Position numbers and translations under genes: made by a program
Origin: Paenibacillus sp. FSL H8-0048
Lineage (GTDB): Bacteria > Bacillota > Bacilli > Paenibacillales > Paenibacillaceae
Length of the DNA stretch: 64,000 nucleotides
Assembly: GCF_038002825.1 (NCBI RefSeq)
Contig: NZ_JBBODF010000001.1
Coordinates: 682,001 to 746,000, forward strand
Direction: 5' to 3'
The notes under the pieces: model-generated
What the model was told of the DNA's origin: nothing
The model's database searches: none
What the model saw: the letters and a program-made list of their open reading frames with translations, nothing else
In this document: positions 26,278 to 34,572 of the stretch, piece by piece
Layout of the letters: every line of letters begins with the position of its first letter
How positions within the stretch are numbered: position 1 is the stretch's first letter

Positions 26278-26551
26278 TTGTGTTGGACCACCTTTCAATA
26301 TTTCGGGAATTGACTTACAGGTATCATCTTAACAAGTGAACCGCCGTGTACGAATGGAGATATGTTGGTTTTAACAGTAAAATTTTTAGGTGTGTCAGGT
26401 AAGTTTACACTCAATTTACGGGGCGTTCCCATGTTAACGGCAGCTTTACACAGGGTTAACTTTAACCGACAGAAAAGCAATCAGGAACAAAATTACACTG
26501 CGGGTGAAGGAAGCGGGTGCCTTCTCTGACCAGCCGCTTGTAAGGAGCAGC

Positions 26552-26590
26552 ATTGTTGCACTTCTTGCAGGATTTCTCTATAAATGTTAC
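26552..26590. repeat. Intergenic repeat copy 1
   Basis: A 39-bp unit (starts ATTGTTGCACTTCTTGCAG, ends ATAAATGTTAC) present again at 26707-26745 with two mismatches. Shorter relatives lie between (26606-26622 and 26656-26679), all sharing TTGCA-N-TGCA. They are in the 630-bp gap between the lipoprotein gene and the response regulator. Confidence 0.8.
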
Positions 26591-26706
26591 GGGGTTGAAG
26601 TACAATGTTGCATTTTTTGCACAAAGTTCGGTGGTTAGAGCGATTTAACGTTGGATTTGTTGCATTTCATGCAGGATTTCGGCATTCGTCGCTTCTATTG
26701 AGCAAT

Positions 26707-26745
26707 ATTGTTGCACTTCTTGCAGCATTCCTCTATAAATGTTAC
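26707..26745. repeat. Intergenic repeat copy 2
   Basis: Second copy of the 39-bp unit, 37 of 39 positions identical to copy 1. A short minus-strand open frame runs through it (26645-26848), but I read that as a by-product of the repeat, not a gene. Confidence 0.8.
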
Positions 26746-26863
26746 TGGCTGTGAAGAATGAGGACCACCTCCCGGCGTAGCAGCACCCCTTGTGTTCGGT
26801 TTTTTGATTACATTCGCGTACAAACCTATTCGCAGACGGGTAAATCATAATTCCTTAACATAG

Positions 26864-26889
26864 AAAAGCCCGGCTGCAAAACACCGGGC
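26864..26889 (-). terminator. Terminator of the YesM/YesN-type regulator pair
   Basis: On the minus strand GCCCGG, a 10-base loop, CCGGGC, then TTTTCT. It starts 18 bases after the response regulator stop codon. Confidence 0.7.
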
Positions 26890-26907
26890 CCTGCCTATAG
26901 CTGCTGC

Positions 26908-27753
26908 TTATGTATCCGAATAACTACCGCTGTACACGGTATTCGGGGTCATTCCGTAACGTTTCTTGAAGCATTTGCTGAAATAAAACGGGTCCTTGTA
27001 GCCCACCTGCCGGGCTATCGTCGCAATCTTGGGTGCGGGTGCTTCTTCCTCGAAGGCCCCCTGGCTAAGCAGCTTCATGGCTTCACCAAGACGGACGTTT
27101 GTCACATATTCCACAAACGACTCGCCGGTCTCCTTCTTAAACGCATGGCTTAAATAGCTAGGGTTCACAAACAGGGCGCTGGCCGTACTCTGCAGTGACA
27201 ACGTATCCTCGGCATAATGTGCCGTCACATAGGCAATGGTTTTGGTGATTAAGGCAGTACCGCTGCTCTGTCGCTTCTGAGCACGGGCATCAACTGCCTG
27301 CGGCTCCTGTACATCCCCGGCTTTGATTCTGAGCCGGTTGATATACCGCTCTGCCTCCCACTTCTCTGTCAGCTGCGTGCGGATCGTGCGAAGAGCTTGT
27401 TCCACAGCATCCTCATCGATAGGCTTCAGCAGATAATGGTCCGCTCCAAGCGAGATGGCCTGCTGTGCATAGGAGAAATTATCGTAGCTGGTGATGAAAA
27501 TCAGCTTAGCCGCCGAATTCAGCTTACGGACTTCCCCAATGAATTCAAGCCCGTTCATATTTGGCATCTCAATATCCGTAATGATGAGATCGATAGGCTG
27601 CTCCCCGATGATCTGCAAGGCGGCCGCGCCGTCATCGGCTTCTGCGGCCACCTCGAACCCGGCGGCTTCCCAATCCACCAGACGGATCAGCAGCTGCCTG
27701 AAATAATACTCGTCGTCCACAATCAGGACGCGGGCTACCGGTGCTGTGTTCAT
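26908..27753 (-). CDS. Response regulator with AraC-type DNA-binding domain (YesN-like)
   Basis: 281 residues. Receiver domain with the acidic pair DDE near residue 12, phospho-Asp in IITDIEMPNMNG (about 58) and Lys in LKPID (about 109), then two AraC helix-turn-helix motifs (about 185-278, ending VGYKDPFYFSKCFKKRYG). At 281 residues it is short for the family; most YesN-like proteins of about 500 residues have a longer middle. It overlaps the kinase gene by 4 bp. It probably activates the adjacent sugar importer. Confidence 0.93.
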   Translation of the reverse strand: MNTAPVARVLIVDDEYYFRQLLIRLVDWEAAGFEVAAEADDGAAALQIIGEQPIDLIITDIEMPNMNGLEFIGEVRKLNSAAKLIFITSYDNFSYAQQAISLGADHYLLKPIDEDAVEQALRTIRTQLTEKWEAERYINRLRIKAGDVQEPQAVDARAQKRQSSGTALITKTIAYVTAHYAEDTLSLQSTASALFVNPSYLSHAFKKETGESFVEYVTNVRLGEAMKLLSQGAFEEEAPAPKIATIARQVGYKDPFYFSKCFKKRYGMTPNTVYSGSYSDT

Positions 27754-29600
27754 AGTCTGACTGTCCCCTCTTCCTGTTCGTTCGTCTGCTTAAGCAGCGG
27801 CAAGCGCAGCTTCACTTCTACGCCCCGGCCCGGCTCAGAGGCTAGCAGGATTCCATAAGCCGCTCCGAACCGCAGGCGGATGCGGTCCTGAATATTTCGG
27901 AGTCCGAAGCTGTATCTCTCCGCGCTGTCATGCTCCGACCAGATCAGCCGCTGCTGCTCTTCGCTCATGCCCTTACCGTTGTCACGGACGGTGAAGCACA
28001 GCAGATTCTGTCCGTCCGTGCTTTCCGCTGCGCAGGTAATTTCACACCAGCCGCCGTCCGCCATTCCTCTAATGCCATGGTGGATCGCATTCTCGACCAG
28101 CGGCTGAAGCAGCATGGTCGGCACCAGGCAGGACTCCAGTCCAGGCCCGAACGATATCCGGTAGTTCAGCTTAGGGAATCGGATCTGCTGAATATAGAGG
28201 TAGCTCTCCAGATGCTTCTGCTCCTGGGCCACCGTTATCAGCTCCTGACCGTTGCTAAGCGAGATCCGGTAGAACTCACCCAGCGCCTTCAGCATCCTGC
28301 TGATGTCCTTCGCCCCCGACATCACTGCCATCGCACGGATCGTGTCCAGTGTATTGTACAGGAAATGAGGCTTGATCTGCGAATAGAGCAGCCGCAGCTC
28401 CAGCATCCTTTTGGTCTGCTCTTCCGTCTCCACCTGGACCATCAGGCGCTGGATGCGCTCCACCATTTCATTGAAGGTAGCTCCCAGCCGGCCGACCTCA
28501 TCCTCGGAATCGGCGGCGGCGCGCCGCTCCAGATTCCCGCTGCCCACCTCGACAATCGCTTCGCTAAGCTGGCTGAGCGGCCGGGTCAGCCGGCGGGCGA
28601 ACAGAATGGACAGAAGCACGGCCGACAGAATGCTGATCAGGCCGAACCCGGCCAGCAGCAGGGCGATTTTCCAATACCCGTAGGTTAGCTCCGATATCGT
28701 CACCAGCTGGACTACCTTCCAGTCATAGGGGGTGAGACTCTGCATGGATACTAAATAACGGTCGCCAGCGACCTCCTGGGTCCGGGTTCCTTGTGAGACT
28801 GACTTGACCCAATCTGTAAGGGAGGCCTCCGGGACCGGCTGGTTCACCCTTGAGGCTTCATTCGCAGAGATGATTCTTCCGTTCCGGTTGATGACCAGCG
28901 TAGCGCTCTCCGGGTTCTGTTCATTATGATAGAGGCGTGCAAGTGTCCGCTCATCAATGTTGACATAGATATAGCCAAGCGGGGTCCCGCTCTCCATGCT
29001 CTTAATGACTCTGCCCACACTGATCATATTCTTGTGCTTCATCCCGGACAGAAAGGCAGGCGTAAGCGAATCCGCCCACACTGCCCCGCCTCTGGCTGCA
29101 TCAATCTCCGCGCGGGGATAGATGCCGAGACTCTCCCGGGTCACGCCGGTCAGATTGGAGGTGTAATAGAGATTGCCGTTCAACGATTCAATAATAACAG
29201 AATCGATATTCGGCTCGGTGACCAGCATTGCAGCCAGTGTATTGTAGATCGACTTCAGTGCAGCGGCATCATTTCCGGGACCGGTACCTCTGCTGAGCAG
29301 CTTCTGGGTGTCCTGATTAATCAGCACGAACTTCGTGAAATTCTGGACCGACTGGAACACCGTCTCCATCGACTGCTTGACCAGCCGCACTTCCTGCTGT
29401 GAGCTTGCCGTGGTTCTCTCCAGGGTCTGATTGAAGACAATCCGCTGAATGCTGACCATGAAAATCACCAGTGCCAGCAGGACAATCAGGAGGTTGCTTA
29501 GCAGAATCTTCCGCCGCAGCGGCATCCTGCCGCTGAACAGAAAGGGCAGATCAGCCCTTAGCCTCTTCAAGAGGGATGGATATGGCATGAACCGCTTCAT
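27750..29600 (-). CDS. Sensor histidine kinase, YesM type
   Basis: About 616 residues. Two membrane helices (about 30-52 and 300-325) enclose an extracellular sensor domain of dCACHE type, then HAMP (about 325-375) and a His_kinase domain (SQIKPHFLYNTLDTIRAM with the phospho-His, about 410) and HATPase (DNGKGMS, GLRNIQDR). The start at 29600 (MKRFMPY) is favoured by GGAGGGAACG; an in-frame start 42 bases earlier is poorer. Genes of this type usually flank CUT1 sugar importers, as here. Confidence 0.93.
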   Translation of the reverse strand: MKRFMPYPSLLKRLRADLPFLFSGRMPLRRKILLSNLLIVLLALVIFMVSIQRIVFNQTLERTTASSQQEVRLVKQSMETVFQSVQNFTKFVLINQDTQKLLSRGTGPGNDAAALKSIYNTLAAMLVTEPNIDSVIIESLNGNLYYTSNLTGVTRESLGIYPRAEIDAARGGAVWADSLTPAFLSGMKHKNMISVGRVIKSMESGTPLGYIYVNIDERTLARLYHNEQNPESATLVINRNGRIISANEASRVNQPVPEASLTDWVKSVSQGTRTQEVAGDRYLVSMQSLTPYDWKVVQLVTISELTYGYWKIALLLAGFGLISILSAVLLSILFARRLTRPLSQLSEAIVEVGSGNLERRAAADSEDEVGRLGATFNEMVERIQRLMVQVETEEQTKRMLELRLLYSQIKPHFLYNTLDTIRAMAVMSGAKDISRMLKALGEFYRISLSNGQELITVAQEQKHLESYLYIQQIRFPKLNYRISFGPGLESCLVPTMLLQPLVENAIHHGIRGMADGGWCEITCAAESTDGQNLLCFTVRDNGKGMSEEQQRLIWSEHDSAERYSFGLRNIQDRIRLRFGAAYGILLASEPGRGVEVKLRLPLLKQTNEQEEGTVRL

Positions 29601-29659
29601 CGTTCCCTCCGTTACAAGTATGGTTGTACATGTATTATACACAAATTACAACAACAGAA

Positions 29660-29697
29660 AAGCAGCGGCTCTCCGTAACTTAGAGAAACCGCTGCTT
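29660..29697 (-). terminator. Terminator of the Bce-type transporter (end of the long biosynthetic gene series)
   Basis: AAGCAGCGG and CCGCTGCTT form a 9-bp outer stem with further TCTC/GAGA pairing inside; on the minus strand it is followed by TTTCTGTTGTTG, a weak T-tract. It is the first good terminator downstream of the series of minus-strand genes that begins beyond the right edge. Confidence 0.6.
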
Positions 29698-29743
29698 GCG
29701 GGGAGTTGCAGGAAATAACCCAGCCGGAGCTCAACGGGCCGAT

Positions 29744-31702
29744 TTAAGCCGCACGGGTCAGCTTGCGGACAACCTCCTGGCTGTACTTGCGTTTGGTGAT
29801 GAAGAAGAAGCTGAGCTGGAACACGATATAGACCGCCACAACAATGGTGGTATTCTTCATGAACTCGCCAACGATGTCCGATCCGCTCATCACATGGGTG
29901 ATCAGATAGATGACCGAATAACCCAGGATGCTGCCAAGCAGCAGCGGGACAAAGAAGGTGATAAGCAGCTCTGCCGAGACGACCGAGCGGATCTCCTTGT
30001 CGCTGATCCCGATTTTGTAGAGCTTCCTGAAAAAGATGGTGGCGTTCCCGATTTCGGTATACTGCTTGAAGTACAGCACCATTCCGCCAGCGACAAAGAA
30101 TAATACCCCGATCAATGAGGTGACGAATACAAAGAGCGAATAGTTCTTCTTCAGCGCTTTGTAGGCATCTACCTTGGATGCAACGGCAAACATCTTGCCG
30201 CTTCCGTCCTTGTCTGTAGCATCCAGGGTATCCTTAAGCTTCTGAATAACCCCGTCCGTCCCCTTCCAGGCTGCAAAATCAATTCCGTAATGAGTTCCGG
30301 TTGCCGCCGCACCTACCTTGGACTCCATATTCTTGTAATCCTCGTTGCTCACTACGATGCCTGAGCTGGTCGGATACGAGCTGGCTGTTGCAAACCAGTT
30401 GCCGTGATAAGAGGCCTTCACCTTGTAATCGAAGGTCTGCTTGCCGTCGGTGAACTGGATCTTCTCTCCTTCTCCGATGCCGTGGGTACCCGGCTCCCAG
30501 GCTGTCACAATGTTAAGAACCTCACCTGCGCCCACCGATACCTTCTCCCCGGTCAGCTTGTTATACATCTCCTGCGAGATGATCGGCTTCGTCTTCAGGA
30601 TATCGTATTTATCGCCTTCCAGATTCATCCGCAGATTCAGGAAGTGGGTCTCCTGGATTGACTTCAGCGGCTCAGCGGATGTCTTCAGCACCTGCTCCAG
30701 CTGGTCTTTCTCCAGCACATGTACACCGGCAACGGATATATACTCCACATCATATTTATTCCGCTCGGCGATGCTCTCTGACAATTGCAGTAAGGAGAAC
30801 GGGGATGCGACGAGGAAGATCGTCATTCCGCTAAGAATGCTCAGGATGAACATGATCCGTTTGTTCTGATTGAATTTGTGATTGATTTCTGTGATCGACA
30901 GGATGTGCCGGTAGTAGAATTTCTTGTTCTTGAGGAAGGTAATCAGTGTATTCCCGAGATGGGAGATCACCATGTAGATCCCGATGAAGCTCATCAGAAC
31001 ATAGGTGATAATCATGAAGGGGTTGGTATTCAGGCTCTCAGCGTTCGAGATGAAGATCAGGAAGAGAATGGACGCTATAACCAGCCCTACCCCCAGCAGC
31101 CCCAGCTTGGCATCACTTGCCTTCGCCTGATTATCCTGCTTGCGGGAATCCTTCATCAGGTCTGCGATATCGAGCTTCCCGACCTTGACGCTTGAGATCA
31201 GCTGCGAGGCAGCGAAGATTACCGTGAAGACAGCCGCAGTAACAATGAAGCTTGCTGCACTGAGTGAATAAGCTACGCCTTGCAGATCCAGCAGATTGAT
31301 CGCTACGTTCTGGAACAGCCTGGAGAAGATCGCACCCGTGATGATTCCGGCGATAAGCGAGGACACGCTGATGATCAGATTCTCCAGCAGGATGATCTTC
31401 TGCAGATCATTTTTATGCATCCCGAGTGACATGAAGATGGCGAATTCCTTGCTTCTCGCCTTGATGAATGAGGAATGCGCATAGTTGATGAAGAATACGG
31501 AGAAGAGCGTCAGCGCAACCAGACTTAGCATCAGGACAATCTGGATGACATCCTCCGTCGCTCCTTCACGGATGCTTTTATTGAATAAGAGCGCAGCGTA
31601 GAGGTGAAAAATCGTGATCGCAAAGGCGCTGCAGATGAAGTAGGAGAAGAAATTGCGGACATTGCGCTTGAAATTTTTAATCGTAACGTCTCTAAAGGTC
31701 AT
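29744..31702 (-). CDS. Bacitracin-export-type ABC permease (BceB family)
   Basis: About 652 residues with ten predicted helices: FtsX domain at about 10-300 (NFKRNVRNFFSYF start), a large extracellular domain of about 200 residues at about 310-530, then the final FtsX helices. This plan is characteristic of BceB/VraG permeases, whose extracellular domain recognises the antimicrobial. The start at 31702 follows GGAGGGG; a 48-residue extension upstream overlaps the ATPase and is not credible. It is the last gene of the long operon. Confidence 0.92.
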   Translation of the reverse strand: MTFRDVTIKNFKRNVRNFFSYFICSAFAITIFHLYAALLFNKSIREGATEDVIQIVLMLSLVALTLFSVFFINYAHSSFIKARSKEFAIFMSLGMHKNDLQKIILLENLIISVSSLIAGIITGAIFSRLFQNVAINLLDLQGVAYSLSAASFIVTAAVFTVIFAASQLISSVKVGKLDIADLMKDSRKQDNQAKASDAKLGLLGVGLVIASILFLIFISNAESLNTNPFMIITYVLMSFIGIYMVISHLGNTLITFLKNKKFYYRHILSITEINHKFNQNKRIMFILSILSGMTIFLVASPFSLLQLSESIAERNKYDVEYISVAGVHVLEKDQLEQVLKTSAEPLKSIQETHFLNLRMNLEGDKYDILKTKPIISQEMYNKLTGEKVSVGAGEVLNIVTAWEPGTHGIGEGEKIQFTDGKQTFDYKVKASYHGNWFATASSYPTSSGIVVSNEDYKNMESKVGAAATGTHYGIDFAAWKGTDGVIQKLKDTLDATDKDGSGKMFAVASKVDAYKALKKNYSLFVFVTSLIGVLFFVAGGMVLYFKQYTEIGNATIFFRKLYKIGISDKEIRSVVSAELLITFFVPLLLGSILGYSVIYLITHVMSGSDIVGEFMKNTTIVVAVYIVFQLSFFFITKRKYSQEVVRKLTRAA

Positions 31703-32459
31703 TGCTTTCCCCTCCAATGATGGCCAGACAGTCGAGAATCTGATCGAAGAACTCCTTGCGGACTCCGCTGCTGACAATCTCCATGCTGATCGCACCGTCT
31801 TTAATGAAGATAATCTTCTTGCAGAAGCTGGCTGCGAAGGCATCATGCGTAACCATCAGAATGGTGCTGTCCCGTTCCTGGTTCATCTTCTCGATACATT
31901 TCATCACGGCATTCGACGACTTGGAATCCAGGTTGCCTGTAGGCTCATCGGCGAAAATAATGTCCGGATCATTAATCAGCGCGCGGCTCACCGCCACTCT
32001 CTGCTGCTGTCCGCCGGAGATGTTGTACGGGTATTTGCCGGCAATCTCGTCGATGCCCAGCAGCTTCATGATTTCCTCGCTCTTAGACTCCATATGCTCT
32101 TTATCGCGCTTGTCGAGAATCATCGGCAGCATCACATTTTCCTTCAGCGTCAGGCTGTCCATGAGGTTGAATTCCTGGAAGACGAAGCCCAGATGCTGTC
32201 TGCGGAAGAGGGCCATCTGGTTCTTATCCATGGAGGTAATGTTCTTGCCCCCGATCAGAACCTCGCCATAGCTCGGCTTACCGATTCCGCTGAGGATGTT
32301 CAGCAAGGTGGTCTTGCCGCTCCCGGAGGGTCCCATAATCCCGATGAAGTCCCCCTTCTCTACGTTGAAGCTTACGGAATCCAGTGCCACTGTCGAATGC
32401 TCACCGTTCTGTACACCATATACTTTCTTAACCTCTTTGACTTCCAGTACTACGCTCAC
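31692..32459 (-). CDS. Bacitracin-export-type ABC ATPase (BceA family)
   Basis: About 255 residues. Walker A (GPSGSGKTT), signature (ISGGQQQR), Walker B (IIFADEPT), H-loop (VTHD). I prefer the GTG start at 32459 (SVVLEVKEVKKVYG), eight bases after a GGGAG site; an ATG at 32474 is also possible. It overlaps the permease gene by 11 bp. With the permease it forms a transporter that frees lipid-linked targets from peptide antibiotics in studied cases. Confidence 0.93.
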   Translation of the reverse strand: MSVVLEVKEVKKVYGVQNGEHSTVALDSVSFNVEKGDFIGIMGPSGSGKTTLLNILSGIGKPSYGEVLIGGKNITSMDKNQMALFRRQHLGFVFQEFNLMDSLTLKENVMLPMILDKRDKEHMESKSEEIMKLLGIDEIAGKYPYNISGGQQQRVAVSRALINDPDIIFADEPTGNLDSKSSNAVMKCIEKMNQERDSTILMVTHDAFAASFCKKIIFIKDGAISMEIVSSGVRKEFFDQILDCLAIIGGESNDL

Positions 32460-32545
32460 AGCTTCATCTCCCATTAATCATCTATTCATCGTGTTTCTTT
32501 CCGGTAGCTCTATTGTAGGGAATCGGGGCTTCCACATCCATCCAT

Positions 32546-33577
32546 TTAAGTTATATTGTCTTTCATTTTTGAAAGATACGAAATCTGCACCTCGGTGCTT
32601 AGACCTGCTTCAGAGGTAATCGTGAGCCGGTGGCCCAGCTTGCGGGCAATTTCCGAGCAGACGTAGAGGCCGATGCCGGTAGCCTGATGATGGGTACGTC
32701 CGTTTTTTCCGGTAAAAAAGGGCTGGAAGACCCGCTGCAAATCTACAGGCTCAATCCCGATCCCCTCATCCCGGATGGACAGTACCACCTGCTCGCCCTG
32801 CTGCTGAAGACGGAAATAGATGGACTTGGCCTCTCCCCTGGAGTCAGAGTATTTGATCGCATTCGAGATAATCTGATCAAGCATCGCCGTATTCCATTTG
32901 CTGTCTGTCATGACCGTGATCTGCTCGTCCTCACATTCTATCACCGGGTATACATTGTTATAGATGTACTGGTTCCGCTTGCTGTTGATCAGATGACGGA
33001 GCGATTCCAGCAGCTTGACCGGTCCCGGGTTGTAATCGCGGGTGAAATGCTCCAGACGGAAAAACTTCAGCATCTGGTTCAGCATACTGAGAATTTTGTC
33101 CTTCTCCTCTTCTATATGCTGGAGGGCCAGGGCATGGCCGGTGGGATTCATTTTGTAATTCTGAAGAATGAGGTCGATGACCGACAAGGGTGTTTTGAGA
33201 TTATGTATCCACTGGGAGATGAACTTATGGGTGTTGTCGGCCCGGGCCTTGACCTCATAGATCTGGTCCTGGTAGCTGTGGTGAAGCTGGTGAATAAGCC
33301 GGATGGCAGACTGCTGCTCGGCCGAGAAGCCCTTCTCTTCAATCTCGATATTCTCGGACAAGCGCTGGAGCTCCCGGTGGGTGGAGACGTAACGGATGAA
33401 CCGGAAGCCCATGAACAGGATGAAAATATACAGATAAATACTGAGCAGATACAGAAGCTGAATGCTGTTGCTGACATAAAAATAGCAGTAGACGCTGACC
33501 AGCACATGGCTCGTGAAATAGACAAGGGTAAAGGATAAATGGTCGCGCGCAAAAGACCGGAACAGCCTGATACTCAC
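32546..33577 (-). CDS. Intramembrane-sensing histidine kinase (BceS family)
   Basis: 343 residues. Two close helices (about 14-34 and 38-60) with almost no external loop, the defining trait of Bce-type kinases, which sense through the partner permease. Phospho-His in FISQWIHNLKTPLSV (about 127) matches the family (HNLKTPLS). ATPase boxes: DQIISNAIKYS, RDEGIGIE, GIGLYV. The start is GTG, overlapping the regulator stop (GTGA). A 70-86-bp gap with no terminator separates it from the ATPase gene. Confidence 0.93.
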   Translation of the reverse strand: MSIRLFRSFARDHLSFTLVYFTSHVLVSVYCYFYVSNSIQLLYLLSIYLYIFILFMGFRFIRYVSTHRELQRLSENIEIEEKGFSAEQQSAIRLIHQLHHSYQDQIYEVKARADNTHKFISQWIHNLKTPLSVIDLILQNYKMNPTGHALALQHIEEEKDKILSMLNQMLKFFRLEHFTRDYNPGPVKLLESLRHLINSKRNQYIYNNVYPVIECEDEQITVMTDSKWNTAMLDQIISNAIKYSDSRGEAKSIYFRLQQQGEQVVLSIRDEGIGIEPVDLQRVFQPFFTGKNGRTHHQATGIGLYVCSEIARKLGHRLTITSEAGLSTEVQISYLSKMKDNIT

Positions 33578-34278
33578 TTACGCGTCCCTCCCATCACCGA
33601 TGAGTCAAAAATATAACCCACGCCCCGTTTGACCCTGATGACATCCTGAAAGCCGAGACTCGCAAGCTTGCTCTTGACCCGGGTTACATTGACCGTCAGC
33701 GTATTGTCCACCACGAAATGCACATCGTCCCACAGCTCCTCCAGGAGCTCTTCCCGGGTGACGATGGTATCCTTTTGCTCCATCAGCTTCTTCAGCAGCT
33801 TATATTCGTTCTTGCTCAGCTCCTCCACCGCGCCCTTGCAGGAGATGCTGAAATTGCGGTCATCCAAATGAATGGGGAGCGGCTCCGGCAGCGGCTCGGA
33901 CTTACCGGCGTACTCCCCGTAATTGCGGCGCAAAATGGCCATAATCTTCGCCAGCAGCACCTGAATATTCAGCGGCTTGACGATGTAGTCATCGGCGCCC
34001 AGCTCCATGCTGAGCACCTGGCTGGACTCTTCATCCCTGGCGGAGATGATAATGATCGGAACTGTAGTCTTTCTTCTAAATACGCGGCAATAATAGAAGC
34101 CGTCATAGTAGGGCAGGTTCAGGTCAAGCAGTACCAGCTGCGGCGCTTCCTGCTCGAAGATTTTCTCCACCGCCTGGAAATCTGCAACCTCCACCACCTC
34201 ATAGCTGTACTTGCGCAGGATATCAGTCATCAGCGTACGGATTTTGATATCATCCTCGACGATCATAATCTTGAACAA
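33574..34278 (-). CDS. OmpR-family response regulator (BceR family)
   Basis: About 234 residues. Receiver (acidic pair EDD, phospho-Asp in LLDLNLPYYDG, Lys in VKPLN) and winged-helix output domain (VDNTLTVNVTRVKSKLAS). The best start is TTG at 34278 (LFKIMIVEDD), six to seven bases after GGAGAGGTG; the open frame extends to 34317. Only 45 bases separate this start from the carrier-protein gene of the biosynthetic operon, with no terminator, so co-transcription is likely. Confidence 0.92.
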   Translation of the reverse strand: MFKIMIVEDDIKIRTLMTDILRKYSYEVVEVADFQAVEKIFEQEAPQLVLLDLNLPYYDGFYYCRVFRRKTTVPIIIISARDEESSQVLSMELGADDYIVKPLNIQVLLAKIMAILRRNYGEYAGKSEPLPEPLPIHLDDRNFSISCKGAVEELSKNEYKLLKKLMEQKDTIVTREELLEELWDDVHFVVDNTLTVNVTRVKSKLASLGFQDVIRVKRGVGYIFDSSVMGGTRK

Positions 34279-34323
34279 TTCGCTCACCTCTCCGCAGCCC
34301 GCAGTTCCCTGGATCATTCCCTG

Positions 34324-34572
34324 TTATGAAGCCTCCGCGAGCTTATGGCCGACAAACCCGATGATCGTGCCGATGCTTGCGAAGTGTTCATGTATCAGTT
34401 CCTCGGGCAGAATAATGATCTTGAATTCGCGCTCCAGTCTGTCCACCAGGTCAAGCAGACCCAGAGAGCTCAGCAGCCGGGACTCGAAGATATCAGTGTC
34501 CGGGCGCAGCTCCACAGCAGGAACGCGGGTCAGACCCGCTACGATCATTGTAACTTGTTCTGTGATTTTCAT
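34324..34572 (-). CDS. Free-standing acyl/peptidyl carrier protein
   Basis: 82 residues with a four-helix carrier fold; the likely phosphopantetheine Ser is in SRLLSSLGLLDLVD (about residue 36). The usual Asp before the Ser is missing, so it is a diverged carrier. Its ATG overlaps the stop of the HemN-like gene (ATGA), so the two are translated together, and the carrier may present the substrate to that enzyme (inference). It is the last biosynthetic gene before the Bce module. Confidence 0.7.
   Translation of the reverse strand: MKITEQVTMIVAGLTRVPAVELRPDTDIFESRLLSSLGLLDLVDRLEREFKIIILPEELIHEHFASIGTIIGFVGHKLAEAS

Noticed and set aside
26521..26760. CRISPR array
   Set aside because: Only two near-identical units with uneven spacing and no cas genes.
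26645..26848. Short open frame of 67 codons on the minus strand
   Set aside because: It consists mostly of the intergenic repeats, has no clear ribosome binding site, and its residue pattern comes from the repeat unit.
27930..28688. 252-codon plus-strand open frame opposite the YesM-type kinase
   Set aside because: Shadow of the kinase gene; His/Gln/Arg-rich composition and no start signal.
32630..33538. 302-codon plus-strand open frame opposite the Bce-type kinase
   Set aside because: The minus-strand kinase is certain from its motifs; the antisense frame shows no family similarity.
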